Source: Thalassovita taeanensis
GTDB taxonomy: Bacteria > Pseudomonadota > Alphaproteobacteria > Rhodobacterales > Rhodobacteraceae
DNA length: 64,000 nucleotides
NCBI RefSeq assembly: GCF_900110775.1
Contig: NZ_FOEP01000002.1
Span: 124,001-188,000, forward strand
Direction: 5' to 3'
The notes beneath the pieces were generated by a model. It ran no database searches. It had not been told where the DNA came from and worked only from the letters and a program-made list of their open reading frames with translations. The first letter of the stretch is position 1. Each line of letters opens with the position of its first letter. Positions 54,259 through 63,803 of this stretch are shown piece by piece. Made by a program: the position numbers and the translations under genes.

Positions 54259-54858
54259 GTGCGGAACGGGTTGCCATATGTGCGGGCGGGTCAGGTCATT
54301 GGCCTGTTGGGAGGGTCGTTTGACCCGGCCCACGAGGGGCACGCGCATATCACGCGCGAGGCATTGCGGCGGTTTGGGCTGGATCAGGTGTGGTGGCTGG
54401 TCAGCCCCGGCAACCCGCTGAAAGCACGCGGGCCGGTAGAGATGGACAAGCGGATGGCGCGGGCGCGCCACGTGATGCGCCACCCACGGGTCAAGGTCAC
54501 GGATTTCGAGGCGCGGATCGGCACGCGGTACACCGCCGAGACGATTGCGGCGCTGCAACATGCCTGTCCGGGGGTTCGGTTTGTCTGGTTGATGGGCGCG
54601 GACAATCTGGCGCAGTTCGATCAGTGGCAGGACTGGCAGGAGATCATGCAGCGGGTGCCGGTGGGCGTTCTGGCGCGGCCCGGCAAGCGGATCTCGGCCA
54701 AATCATCGAAGGCAGCACGGATTTACCGACAGGCACAACTGCCGGGACGGCGCAGCCAGCTTTTGGGGCGTGCGCAGGCCCCGGCGTGGTGCTTTGTGAA
54801 TGTGCCGATGGTCAATGTGTCCTCGACCATGATCCGGGCGCGCGGCGATTGGGGTTGA
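54259..54858 (+). CDS. nadD: Nicotinate-nucleotide adenylyltransferase
   Basis: A 199-residue enzyme. The GTG at 54259 follows GGAGGAAA and is preferred to a TTG 19 codons earlier. The nucleotidyltransferase motif is [15 protein letters not shown], and the C-terminal signature is [11 protein letters not shown]. It converts NaMN to NaAD in NAD synthesis. It is followed 66 bases later by dacB. Confidence 0.95.
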   Translation: MRNGLPYVRAGQVIGLLGGSFDPAHEGHAHITREALRRFGLDQVWWLVSPGNPLKARGPVEMDKRMARARHVMRHPRVKVTDFEARIGTRYTAETIAALQHACPGVRFVWLMGADNLAQFDQWQDWQEIMQRVPVGVLARPGKRISAKSSKAARIYRQAQLPGRRSQLLGRAQAPAWCFVNVPMVNVSSTMIRARGDWG

Positions 54859-54924
54859 TGCGGCATCACGGCGCGTAAACTGTGCTTGCCGGGCGGACGC
54901 GGCTGAGGTTAATTTTACCGCATC

Positions 54925-56415
54925 ATGGTTCAAGCATTTTCGAGACGTTTTTTTCTGGGCGGCGTGGCGGCTTTGATCGCGGGGCCGGGTTTGGCGCAGC
55001 CTCCGGCGGTGTCGCTGCGGCCGCATCTGCGGCCCAAGGCGCTGCACAAGCTGGCGGTGACCGGCAGCGAAGCTTTGGTCGCCGACGCGGGACTGAGCGG
55101 CAAGGTGGCCTTTGCCGTGGCGGATGTGACCAGCGGGCTGGTTCTGGAAACGCGCGAAGCCGCGGTCGGCCTGCCACCGGCCAGTGTGACCAAGACGGTA
55201 ACCGCGCTGTATGCGCTGGACCGGCTGGGGCCTGCGCATCGGTTTCGCACACGGTTGATTGCGGCGGGGCCGGTGCAGAACGGGATACTGCAGGGCGATC
55301 TGGTGCTGGCGGGGGGCGGTGATCCGACGCTGGACACCGATGCGCTGGCCGAAATGGCGGCAAAGCTGAAGGCGGCAGGGTTGCGCGAGGTGCGCGGCAA
55401 GTTTCTGGTCTGGGGCGGCGCGCTGCCATATGCCCGCCAGATCGACGCCGATCAGCCCGATCATGTGGGATATAATCCGGCGGTGTCGGGGCTGGCGCTG
55501 AATTTCAACAGGGTGCATTTCGAGTGGCGCCGGGCCGGGGCGGGCTGGGGCGTGAGCATGGATGCGCGCACCGCACGGTATCGGCCCGAGGTCGAGGTGG
55601 CCAGCATGGCGATCATGGCGCGCGAGGTGCCGGTTTATACCTATCGCGCGCAGGCCGGGAATGACCGCTGGACCGTGGCCAGCGGGGCGCTTGGCAACGG
55701 CGGCGCGCGGTGGTTGCCGGTGCGCAACCCCGATAAATACGCAGCCGAGGTGTTTCGCACATTCGCACGGGCGCAGGGCATTGTTCTGAAGCCCGAGGCG
55801 GTGGTGGCCGCCCTGCCCGCCGGAACCACGTTGGTAACGCAGGAAAGCGAGCCCCTGCGCGAGATATTGCGCGGGATGCTGAAGCATTCGACCAATCTGA
55901 CAGCGGAAATGGTGGGATTGGCGGCCAGTCAGGCGCAGGGGGGGCGTGTGGCCTCGATCCGGGCGTCGGCCAGTGCCATGAGCCGCTGGGCGAACCAGAC
56001 CTTGGGCATGACCGGCGCGCGGCTGGTGGATCATTCGGGGCTGGGCGAGGCATCCGAGCTGCGGGCGGGGGATTTGGTCAAGGCCCTGGTGGCGGCGCAG
56101 AAGTCAGGTGTGCTGAAGCCCTTGCTGAAGGATATCACCCTGCGCAACGCCAAGGGCCAGCCGAATCGGGCGCATCCGCTGAAAGTGAAGGCCAAGACCG
56201 GGACGCTGAATTTTGTCAGCGCGCTGGCGGGGTATCTGACGGCCACCGACGGCACCGAAATGGCCTTTGCCATTTTCACCGCCGACGAACCGCGCCGGGC
56301 GAAGATACCGCGCGCCGAGCGCGAGCGGCCCAGGGGCGCACGCACGTGGAACGGCCGCTCGAAACGGTTGCAGCAAAAGCTGCTGGAGCGGTGGGGTGTG
56401 CTGTACGGCAGCTGA
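54925..56415 (+). CDS. dacB: D-alanyl-D-alanine carboxypeptidase/endopeptidase (PBP4, DacB)
   Basis: A 496-residue class C low-molecular-weight penicillin-binding protein. A twin-arginine-type signal (SRRFFLGG) precedes a signal core ending GLAQ. The active-site motifs are SVTK (Ser87), STN (in KHSTNLTAEM) and KTGT. It trims or cleaves peptidoglycan cross-links in the periplasm. It lies directly downstream of nadD. Confidence 0.93.
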   Translation: MVQAFSRRFFLGGVAALIAGPGLAQPPAVSLRPHLRPKALHKLAVTGSEALVADAGLSGKVAFAVADVTSGLVLETREAAVGLPPASVTKTVTALYALDRLGPAHRFRTRLIAAGPVQNGILQGDLVLAGGGDPTLDTDALAEMAAKLKAAGLREVRGKFLVWGGALPYARQIDADQPDHVGYNPAVSGLALNFNRVHFEWRRAGAGWGVSMDARTARYRPEVEVASMAIMAREVPVYTYRAQAGNDRWTVASGALGNGGARWLPVRNPDKYAAEVFRTFARAQGIVLKPEAVVAALPAGTTLVTQESEPLREILRGMLKHSTNLTAEMVGLAASQAQGGRVASIRASASAMSRWANQTLGMTGARLVDHSGLGEASELRAGDLVKALVAAQKSGVLKPLLKDITLRNAKGQPNRAHPLKVKAKTGTLNFVSALAGYLTATDGTEMAFAIFTADEPRRAKIPRAERERPRGARTWNGRSKRLQQKLLERWGVLYGS

Positions 56416-56499
56416 GGACGCGACAGGCAACAAGGCGCGCCGCAGCGCACCTTGTCTGTGTATGTCCGCGAGCGGATGCTCGGCCCAATGCCGTCGGTT

Positions 56500-56628
56500 T
56501 CAGGGCCTTATCGAGGTAAGCTGCGTCTTGGCGGCGTTGGACATATTCCGGTCAGAGGCCGCAACCCCGATGATCGGAATGAGGAAGATCAGCGCGAGGC
56601 TGAGGGCAACAAAATAGCTGCGTTTCAT
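56500..56628 (-). CDS. Short exported-peptide-like gene (42 residues)
   Basis: A 42-residue frame starting KRSYFVALSLALIFLIPIIG and ending TQLTSIRP. It has a basic start, a hydrophobic core and a possible cleavage after GVAAS, then a short polar tail. AGG lies a few bases before the ATG. It sits in the gap between dacB (convergent) and the next transpeptidase gene. It may be a real small exported or membrane peptide; chance cannot be excluded. Confidence 0.35.
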   Translation of the reverse strand: MKRSYFVALSLALIFLIPIIGVAASDRNMSNAAKTQLTSIRP

Positions 56629-56747
56629 GGTGTACCTAAAATTGGTTGTGTCGAATTATCTGTTAATCATGGCACAGCTTCGGGCGATCTCAAACGGCTT
56701 TTCGGCTCGGGGGGATCACATTGGCGGGAACATGCCAGCGGGGCGGA

Positions 56748-57167
56748 TCAGGGCTGTATCACCACATGGGTGTTGGGCAGGCCGACCTGTTGGGCGAAGG
56801 CGAACAGGATCTGCGCATTCTCGGGGTGCAGGCGGATGCAGCCCGACGAGGCCGGGGTGCCAAGTCGGCTGACCTCGGTCGTGCCGTGGATGGCGTAATT
56901 GCCATAAAAGAAGATCGAAAACGGCATCGGAGCGTGATGGTAGAGGCTTGAGTAGTGGTCACGCGACAGGAATTGCGCGGTGAAATTGCCCACGGGGGTC
57001 ACCTTGCCGAACCGCGCGGTGGACACCGGCCAGACATAGAGCGGCTGACCATCAAGGCTGACGGTCATGAGTTGGTCCGACAGATCCACGCGCGCTTCGA
57101 TCTGCGCTGCCGTGGCGGCGGAGGTCAGCAGCGCCAATGCGGCGCAGGCATATCGGAAAACGTGCAA
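56748..57167 (-). CDS. L,D-transpeptidase-like exported protein
   Basis: A 139-residue YkuD-domain protein with a signal peptide ending ATAA. The catalytic motif is HGTTEVSRLGTPASSGCIRL (His94, Cys110). It is shorter than the one at 50229 and lacks extra domains. Its role is likely peptidoglycan cross-linking or lipoprotein attachment. It overlaps nothing, and the TerB-like gene lies two bases upstream. Confidence 0.88.
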   Translation of the reverse strand: MHVFRYACAALALLTSAATAAQIEARVDLSDQLMTVSLDGQPLYVWPVSTARFGKVTPVGNFTAQFLSRDHYSSLYHHAPMPFSIFFYGNYAIHGTTEVSRLGTPASSGCIRLHPENAQILFAFAQQVGLPNTHVVIQP

Positions 57168-57169
57168 GC

Positions 57170-57613
57170 CTAGGCTGACAGGTGCCGCGCACGCGAGCCG
57201 CGTTCGATTGCGGCGGCGTGCAGGCGGTCGATGTTCAGCTCGTAGCGGATCTCTTCGAGGAGGCGCAATTCAGGTTCGAAGATCTGACCGTCGGCGGCGG
57301 CAACATCGCAGGCCAGCGCATAGGCGGTTTCATTCAGACGCTCAGGCAGGTTTTCGCGGATCAGGCCAAAGAGGGCATCAAGGCCGTCCTCTTCGCCGAA
57401 CAGGTCGAACACGGTCTGGGCCATCGTGTTCATCCGGTCGATATCGTAATTGGCAAAAACCGGCAGGTGGTTAACCGCGTTCTGGATCTTGACCAGTTCG
57501 GCGGTGCGGATGTTTTCATCCGAGGCCGAGATGGCGATCATCAGCGCAACAAGGCAGTCCTGCGGGCTGAGCGAGTGCGGCAGCTGATCGGAAGTATCGG
57601 TCTGGCCAGTCAT
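57170..57613 (-). CDS. TerB-like (tellurite resistance) family protein
   Basis: A 147-residue helical protein of TerB type: LVALMIAISASDENIRTAEL near the start and ACDVAAADGQIFEPELRLL as a second, related half. The acidic positions fit metal binding. The ATG at 57613 follows AAAGG. No other ter genes are near, so tellurite resistance is not implied. It is the first gene of a two-gene unit with the transpeptidase. Confidence 0.75.
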   Translation of the reverse strand: MTGQTDTSDQLPHSLSPQDCLVALMIAISASDENIRTAELVKIQNAVNHLPVFANYDIDRMNTMAQTVFDLFGEEDGLDALFGLIRENLPERLNETAYALACDVAAADGQIFEPELRLLEEIRYELNIDRLHAAAIERGSRARHLSA

Positions 57614-57733
57614 GGAGCGCCTTTCTGGGACGGGGGTGTTGCAGTGCAGAATATTGACTGGACGGGGCAGTCGCAATAGGTAGCGTCGGTCTGCCGCGCA
57701 TGGGGCGCGGAGGCCCCGCACTGGAGAATACCC

Positions 57734-59308
57734 ATGTCTGAATTGCGCGACGCCGCCCTTGTGTCAAAAGCCTGGCCCTTTGAAGAGGCGCGCAAGCTGG
57801 TCAAACGCTATGAAAAGAAGGCCCCCGAGAAGGGTTATGTTCTTTTCGAGACCGGATATGGCCCAAGCGGATTGCCGCATATCGGCACCTTTGGCGAGGT
57901 CGCACGCACAACCATGATCCGGCGGGCGTTCGAGCTGATTTCCGACATTCCGACGCGGTTGATCTGTTTTTCCGACGATGTGGACGGCATGCGTAAGGTG
58001 CCGGACAATGTGCCGCAGCAGGAAATGTTGCACGAAAACCTGCAACGCCCGCTGACCAGCGTGCCCGATCCGTTCGGCGAATACGACAGTTTTGGCGCCC
58101 ATAACAACGCCATGCTGCGGCGGTTTCTGGACACCTTCGGGTTTGAATACGAATTCATCAGCGCCACGGAATTTTACAAATCCGGTCAGTTTGACGAGGT
58201 GCTGTTGCGCGCGGTCGACCGCTATGACGCGGTGATGAAGGTGATGCTGAAAAGCCTGCGTGAAGAGCGGCGGCAGACCTATTCGATTTTCCTGCCGATC
58301 CATCCCGAAACCGGGCGAGTGATGTATGTGCCGATGAAGCAGGTGAATGCCAAGGATGGCACGATCACCTTTGATGACGAGAATGGGCGCGAGTGGACGC
58401 TGCCGGTGACCGGTGGGCAGGTCAAGCTGCAATGGAAGCCGGATTTCGGCGCGCGTTGGGCGGCTTTGGGCGTGGATTTCGAGATGTACGGAAAGGATCA
58501 TTCGACGAATACGCCGATCTATGATTCGATCTGCGAAATTCTGGGCGGCAAGAAGCCCGAGCATTTCACCTATGAGCTGTTTCTGGACGAGAACGGCGAA
58601 AAAATTTCGAAATCAAAAGGCAATGGCCTGACGATTGACGAGTGGCTGACCTATGCCAGTGCCGAGAGCCTGTCATATTTCATGTATCAAAAGCCAAAGA
58701 CCGCCAAGCGGATGCATTTCGATGTGATCCCCAAGGCGATGGACGAATATCATCAGCAGCTGCGGGCCTATCCGGGGCAGGATGCGGCGCAGAAGGTGAA
58801 CAACCCGGTCTGGCATATTCACGGCGGCGACGTGCCCGAAAGCCGGATGGTGGTGCCGTTCAGCATGTTGCTGAATCTGGCGTCGGTGTCGGCGGCGGAA
58901 GAAAAGAGCAAAATGTGGGGCTTTATCCAGCGCTATGCCCCCGAGGCCAGCCCCGAGACCCATCCCGATCTGGATCAGGCGGCGGGTTTTGCGGTGCGGT
59001 ACTACAACGATTTCGTGAAGCCGCAGAAGGTATTCCGCGCGCCCAGCGATCTGGAACGCGAGGCGTTGACCGAACTGCGCGCCAAGCTGGCGGAATGGGA
59101 CGGCGGATTGGACGGCGAAGAGTTGCAGGGGCTGGTGTTCAGCGTCGGGCGCGAGCGGTTTGACCCGATGCGCGACTGGTTCAAGGCGCTGTACGAGGTG
59201 CTGCTGGGTGCAAGCCAGGGCCCGCGGTTTGGCGGGTTCATCGCGCTGTATGGCGTCGAGGAAACCATCGCGCTGATCGACAGGGCGCTGGCGGGTGAGC
59301 TGATTTAA
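57734..59308 (+). CDS. lysS: Lysyl-tRNA synthetase, class I
   Basis: A 524-residue class I enzyme, unrelated to the class II LysRS of E. coli. The HIGH-type motif is [13 protein letters not shown] (His49 to Gly51), and the KMSKS-type is KISKSKGNG. It attaches lysine to tRNA(Lys) in the cytoplasm. Class I LysRS is common in archaea and many alphaproteobacteria. No class II copy is seen in this window. Confidence 0.95.
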   Translation: MSELRDAALVSKAWPFEEARKLVKRYEKKAPEKGYVLFETGYGPSGLPHIGTFGEVARTTMIRRAFELISDIPTRLICFSDDVDGMRKVPDNVPQQEMLHENLQRPLTSVPDPFGEYDSFGAHNNAMLRRFLDTFGFEYEFISATEFYKSGQFDEVLLRAVDRYDAVMKVMLKSLREERRQTYSIFLPIHPETGRVMYVPMKQVNAKDGTITFDDENGREWTLPVTGGQVKLQWKPDFGARWAALGVDFEMYGKDHSTNTPIYDSICEILGGKKPEHFTYELFLDENGEKISKSKGNGLTIDEWLTYASAESLSYFMYQKPKTAKRMHFDVIPKAMDEYHQQLRAYPGQDAAQKVNNPVWHIHGGDVPESRMVVPFSMLLNLASVSAAEEKSKMWGFIQRYAPEASPETHPDLDQAAGFAVRYYNDFVKPQKVFRAPSDLEREALTELRAKLAEWDGGLDGEELQGLVFSVGRERFDPMRDWFKALYEVLLGASQGPRFGGFIALYGVEETIALIDRALAGELI

Positions 59309-59320
59309 GCAAACAGGTTG

Positions 59321-59352
59321 CCTGCCCCCTTTCCTGAGGGAGGGGGGGCAGG
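59321..59352. terminator. Terminator between lysS and the CHAD gene
   Basis: CCTGCCCCC and GGGGGCAGG form a perfect 9-bp stem with a 14-base loop, between the convergent ends of the two genes. A TCTTA tail follows on the plus strand. Confidence 0.5.
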
Positions 59353-59354
59353 TC

Positions 59355-60167
59355 TTAGGCTTCGCTGCGCCAGATCTGCCACCATGCAACCCAGCGGTCG
59401 GCAAGCGCCGTGGACGGGTCGGCGGAAAACCGGCGGCCAAGTGCGAAGACCTGCGTTTCGATCTGGGCCTGCCGGTGGTGCGCGCGTTTATCAAGCTTTG
59501 CCGCATCTTTGCCTGACAGCTTCTGCCGGTAGACGGCAAGATCGTGATATTCTCCGAGTGCCAGTTCCAGCTGTTTGGATTGGTCGCGCCGCGCGCGCAG
59601 CGGGCCGGGCCAGATCGCTTGCAGCAAGCGGGCGTGATACCATTGATATTTCGCCCATTTGCGCCATTCATGCATCGTGGTGGTATCGGGCGATTTGCGC
59701 GCGGCACGAAAGGCGCGATCGGCGTGGGCGGCGGTGTGAGCCAGCCCCTTGTGCAGGATTTCGGCGTCGTCACCACGCAGTTTCCAGTTTTGAGATCGGC
59801 CGCGCAGGGCCTGAAACCCCTCGCGCAGGCTGTCGGGGAAGGGGCTGTGGGTCGGCGCCGTGGCGGCGGCCTGATCCGACAGTGCGGCGTGAGTGGCGCC
59901 CAGAACGGCGCGGTCACGGCGTTGGGCCAGCAGCCGCGCCAGATCGCGGATCGCGGTATCTTCGGCTTTGAACTCGGACAGCCCGGCGCGGGTCAGGCGC
60001 AGCAATCCGCGCAGTTTCTTGCAGCGTTTGCGCAGGCTGTGGACGGTTTCATCGGGGTCGGCATCGGTCTGTGCGATCTCGGACAGGGCGGTGTCGATCT
60101 GTTCGGCGGCGATGCGGCGCAGGGCGGCCTGAAGGTTTCGGTCCTTGTGGGTCAGTCTGTAGGTCAT
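59355..60167 (-). CDS. CHAD domain protein
   Basis: A 270-residue protein with a CHAD (conserved histidine alpha-helical) domain: VHSLRKRCKKLRGLLRL and TTMHEWRKWAKYQWYHARLL carry the conserved His and basic residues. CHAD domains bind polyphosphate. The ATG at 60167 gives the usual beginning (TYRLTHKDRNL). The gene is divergent from the beta-helix gene. Confidence 0.88.
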   Translation of the reverse strand: MTYRLTHKDRNLQAALRRIAAEQIDTALSEIAQTDADPDETVHSLRKRCKKLRGLLRLTRAGLSEFKAEDTAIRDLARLLAQRRDRAVLGATHAALSDQAAATAPTHSPFPDSLREGFQALRGRSQNWKLRGDDAEILHKGLAHTAAHADRAFRAARKSPDTTTMHEWRKWAKYQWYHARLLQAIWPGPLRARRDQSKQLELALGEYHDLAVYRQKLSGKDAAKLDKRAHHRQAQIETQVFALGRRFSADPSTALADRWVAWWQIWRSEA

Positions 60168-60384
60168 GGCCAGAGCGCCTTTTTCATCGCGTGATTTACA
60201 GATAGGCGCGCGGGTCGGCGCTGTGAAGAGGTCGGGCACCGTCACGGTGGTCTCAGGCGCTGTTAACGCAGCGTTGATATTTCCCTTTCCCATCCGGGCG
60301 CTGCCCCGGTCGTGCACAGATGACCGCCGCCGATCCCTGCCCTGTTGTGGTCAGGGTCCGGGCGGCTCTTGGAAAGGATATGGA

Positions 60385-62673
60385 ATGAACAAGGCGATTA
60401 CCGACGGGGTGGTGTTTATGCCCACCGCCTTTGAATTCGGGCTGGATGTCTGGTCGAGCGGCGACGGCACGCCCGGCTCTGATACCTATGACGGTGCAGT
60501 CAATGCCGCCTATGTTCCAGCGGATCAGGATTTCTCGGGGTGTTTGGAGATCCAGAAGACAGCCAGCACCCAGCAGCTGAGGTATATGGGCGAAACGCCG
60601 ATCCTGCCGGGGTGTTACCTGCGGATCACCGCGCGGGTAAAGGCGATCAGCGGCAACTTGCCCTCGGTCCGGATCGCGGGCTGGGCCGGGACGGCCAGCG
60701 ATGCGCATGTCAGTGGCCTGCCCGAGGTCGGGCCAAGTGTGACGCTGAGCAGCTATGGTCAGGTGGTCGAGGTGAGCGCGATTGTCGGGTCCGGTGATCG
60801 CAGCGGCGTGGATATGGTGTGGGGCAACGCGCCTGCATATGGCCACTTCGGGCTGGATCTGACCGGCAGCAATGGCGGTGTGGTGCGGATCGACGACATC
60901 GTGATCGAGGATGTCACCGACGTGTTCCTGCGCGACCTGATGAACTGGGTCGACGTGCGCGATTACGGCGCTGTGGGCAACGGGGTGACAGACGATTCCG
61001 CCGCGTTTGCCGCCGCCGACGAGGCCGCCAACGGGCGGCGGGTTCTGGTGTCCGCCGGGCATTATTATCTGGGCGACAGCGTGACCTTTGAAAACCGGGT
61101 GCAGTTCGAGGGCACGGTGACGATGCCTGACAACATGCTGTTGTCGCTGACCAAGGATTTCGATCTGCCGACCTATATTGATGCGTTTGGCAACGAGGAG
61201 CTGGCCTTTCGCAAGGCGTTTCAGTCGTTGCTGAACAACTCGGATCATGAATCGCTGGATCTGGGCGGGCGGCGGATCAGCGTGAACGGCCCGATCGACA
61301 TGCAGGCCGCCGTTTCCAACCGGACCGAGTTTGCCCAGCGTCGCCACATCCGCAACGGGCAGTTTTATTGCCAGGAAGACAGTGCGTGGGACACCGAGGT
61401 TTTCACCTCGACCGCGAGCTATAGCACCTCGTCGGCGGATCGCCTGACGAATGTGGCGAATGTGGCGAATATTCCGATTGGGGCGCTGGTCACCGGCAAC
61501 GGTGTGGGCCGCGAGGTTTATGTGCGCGACAAGAACGTGGCGACGCAGGAAATCACCCTGTCGATGCCGCTGTTTGATGCGGTGGGGACGCAGAATTATA
61601 CCTTCACCCGCCACAAGTACATTCTGGATTTCAGCGGCTTCGGCAAGCTGTCGAAATTCTCGATGTCGGATATCGAGTTTCAGTGCAACGGACGGGCCAG
61701 CGCGATCATGCTGCCGCCTTCGGGGTTGATCTTTCACCTCAAGGATTGCTTTTTCACGCGGCCCAGAGATCGCGGGGTGACCAGCATTGGCCAAGGCTGT
61801 CAGGGAATGCTGATCGACCGCTGCCAGTTTCTGTCCAATCAAACCGCGATGCGGGCGCAGGACCGCACGGCAATCGCGCTGAACGCGAATTCGAACGACG
61901 TCAAGCTGCGCGACAACCGGATCACACAATTCCGCCACTTCGCCATTCTGGGCGGCACCAGTTCGATCATCACCGGCAATCACTGGTTTCAGGGCGATGA
62001 CGAGAACGAAGGCATTCGCTCGGCCGGTCTGGTGCTGACCAGCACCCACAACCGCGCCACGATTGCGGGCAACTATATCGACAACTGTTCGATCGAGTGG
62101 TCGAACGAGCATGATCACGAACCGGAGTTCAACAGCGAGTATTCCTTCAGCGCGCTGAACATCGCCGACAATATCTTTCAGGCGATCGGCACGGTGCCGT
62201 GGTTCCGGTTCATCGTAATCAAACCGCATGGTGCGGGGCATTTCATCAGCGGGTTGAATGTGACCGGCAATATTTTCCGCTCGATCCATGGGGATCTTGA
62301 CCGGGTGGACCACGTGGACACCTCCTATGCCAATCTGGATTTCAGCCGGATGCGCAACATCATCGTGCAGGGCAATATGTTCAACGCGATCATACAGGGG
62401 ATCTCGAATCCCGTGATCCTGAGGCATTCGCAGGCCAGCGTGGCGGAGACCTGGACCGTGGATTGCGAAGGACCGCTGCTGTTTGGCGGCTATGCGCAGA
62501 ATGTCGATGCGGTGGTGGCGCGGTCGAAGATCAAGAACGGGTCGAATGTGGCGCGCTATGACATGCCGTATGTTGCGGCAGAACAGGGGGCGAACCGTGA
62601 TCAGGTGCAGTTGAACTGGCCCGAGCCGCTGAGCGGTGATGTCAGCGTGACCGTGCGGATGGACAACGTATAG
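60385..62673 (+). CDS. Large right-handed beta-helix protein (pectate-lyase-3-like)
   Basis: A 762-residue protein. The first 185 residues resemble a carbohydrate-binding-like jelly roll (AAYVPADQDFSGCLEIQK). Near residue 190, VDVRDYGAVGNGVTDDSAAF is the classic start of a pectate-lyase-3/GH28-type beta-helix; the rest shows repeated N-rich turns (ITGNHW, IAGNYIDN, NVTGNIF, IVQGNMF). No signal peptide is seen, so export, if any, would use another route. The substrate could be an exopolysaccharide; some such proteins are phage tailspikes. No phage genes are near. Confidence 0.8.
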   Translation: MNKAITDGVVFMPTAFEFGLDVWSSGDGTPGSDTYDGAVNAAYVPADQDFSGCLEIQKTASTQQLRYMGETPILPGCYLRITARVKAISGNLPSVRIAGWAGTASDAHVSGLPEVGPSVTLSSYGQVVEVSAIVGSGDRSGVDMVWGNAPAYGHFGLDLTGSNGGVVRIDDIVIEDVTDVFLRDLMNWVDVRDYGAVGNGVTDDSAAFAAADEAANGRRVLVSAGHYYLGDSVTFENRVQFEGTVTMPDNMLLSLTKDFDLPTYIDAFGNEELAFRKAFQSLLNNSDHESLDLGGRRISVNGPIDMQAAVSNRTEFAQRRHIRNGQFYCQEDSAWDTEVFTSTASYSTSSADRLTNVANVANIPIGALVTGNGVGREVYVRDKNVATQEITLSMPLFDAVGTQNYTFTRHKYILDFSGFGKLSKFSMSDIEFQCNGRASAIMLPPSGLIFHLKDCFFTRPRDRGVTSIGQGCQGMLIDRCQFLSNQTAMRAQDRTAIALNANSNDVKLRDNRITQFRHFAILGGTSSIITGNHWFQGDDENEGIRSAGLVLTSTHNRATIAGNYIDNCSIEWSNEHDHEPEFNSEYSFSALNIADNIFQAIGTVPWFRFIVIKPHGAGHFISGLNVTGNIFRSIHGDLDRVDHVDTSYANLDFSRMRNIIVQGNMFNAIIQGISNPVILRHSQASVAETWTVDCEGPLLFGGYAQNVDAVVARSKIKNGSNVARYDMPYVAAEQGANRDQVQLNWPEPLSGDVSVTVRMDNV

Positions 62674-62709
62674 GGCACAGGATCGGGCACCGGCGGTGCC
62701 CCTTCCCCG

Positions 62710-63192
62710 TCAGCGGGTCAGGTCGGCGGGGGTCAGCGTGAACGCGCGGCCGAAGCCGCCGTTCAGATAGGCCAGATGCACCTTCAGCAGGGCGAAGGAG
62801 AAATCGGTGAACCCGATATAGAGTTTGGCCTTGGGGTGGTCGCGCAGGTAATGCGCGGCCATTTCGCCATGTCCGGGGCTGCCGTGGCGCAGAAATTGCG
62901 CATCGGCCTGAAGCGTCAGGCGCGGGTGGGTCAGCGGGTCGCCCCTGGGGCCGGGTTCGCCCAGCAGCAGCGCGCAGGCGGGGTTTTCTTTCAGCGCGCG
63001 GGTGTGATGCGCCAGATCCGAGACCAGCAGCAAAGGTTGCCCATCCGGCGCGGTGCCGACCGCAACGCGGCTGACCAATGGCAGGCCGGTGCCCGCTTCG
63101 GTCACCGCAAGTGCGCCAAAGCGGGCGGTGTCGATCAGTTGGCGCGCCAAGGCGCGGGCTTGGTCATCGGTGGGGCGGATCAGCTCGGGCAT
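62710..63192 (-). CDS. HugZ/pyridoxamine-phosphate-oxidase-like protein
   Basis: A 160-residue split-barrel flavin-binding-fold protein: ARFGALAVTEAGTGLPLVSR and LLLVSDLAHHTRALKENPAC are typical of the family. Members include haem oxygenases (HugZ) and FMN- or F420-type oxidoreductases; which function applies is open. No haem-uptake genes are close. Confidence 0.8.
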   Translation of the reverse strand: MPELIRPTDDQARALARQLIDTARFGALAVTEAGTGLPLVSRVAVGTAPDGQPLLLVSDLAHHTRALKENPACALLLGEPGPRGDPLTHPRLTLQADAQFLRHGSPGHGEMAAHYLRDHPKAKLYIGFTDFSFALLKVHLAYLNGGFGRAFTLTPADLTR

Positions 63193-63223
63193 ATCGGCAG
63201 GCTAGGGCCGGTACCGCGCGGGT

Positions 63224-63721
63224 TCAAGGGCGTTTGCGGCCCAGCCGCAGCAGCCCCGCGCCCACCAGCAGCAGGCACAGGCCCGATACTGCCGTGCGGA
63301 TCTGATTCCACTGTTGCCAGCGATCAGAGTAGCTGCGCCACGCCGCCTGCAGCGCTTCGGGCGGTTGTGACAGGTCCGTCAGCATCAGGGCCTGGTTCAT
63401 CGGCACGTTGACGGTGGCGGTCGGAACGAAAGCCCCCGCCGCATAAAGTACCGTCGCCAGCGCGAACAGCGCCGCCACGTCGCGGCGTTTTGCGCCCCAT
63501 GCCAGCACCGCAGTCAGTGCCAGCGCCGGCGAGGTGCCAAAGAAGGCGGGCATGAAAACGCCGTTGCGCACCGAGGTGTTCATCGCATTCATCGCGCCAA
63601 TCGCGGTTTCAGCGGGCAGCTGATCCAGCCCCCACATGGTGGAACAGACCCAAGCGTAGAAAAACCCGAAGATGGCCCCGGTGAGCAGAAGTGACAGAAG
63701 GGCAGAGAGGCGCAGGAGCAT
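63224..63721 (-). CDS. DUF1772 (anthrone-oxygenase-like) membrane protein
   Basis: A 165-residue protein with four hydrophobic segments. Family features are FGFFYAWVCSTMWGLD, FMPAFFGTSP and VNVPMNQAL. The DUF1772 family is related in sequence to fungal anthrone oxygenases, but bacterial roles are unknown. It lies 31 bases upstream of the HugZ-like gene on the same strand. Confidence 0.8.
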   Translation of the reverse strand: MLLRLSALLSLLLTGAIFGFFYAWVCSTMWGLDQLPAETAIGAMNAMNTSVRNGVFMPAFFGTSPALALTAVLAWGAKRRDVAALFALATVLYAAGAFVPTATVNVPMNQALMLTDLSQPPEALQAAWRSYSDRWQQWNQIRTAVSGLCLLLVGAGLLRLGRKRP

Positions 63722-63803
63722 GAAATTCCCTTTTTGAAATGCGGACTGAAATGGGTGTTGTACGGCGTGCGCTGCGGGATCCGTCGCAGAAATCCGCTGT
63801 GGA

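Noticed and set aside
60253-62427. A 724-residue open frame antisense to the beta-helix gene.
   Set aside because: The plus frame has a family motif and internal repeats; the minus frame has neither.
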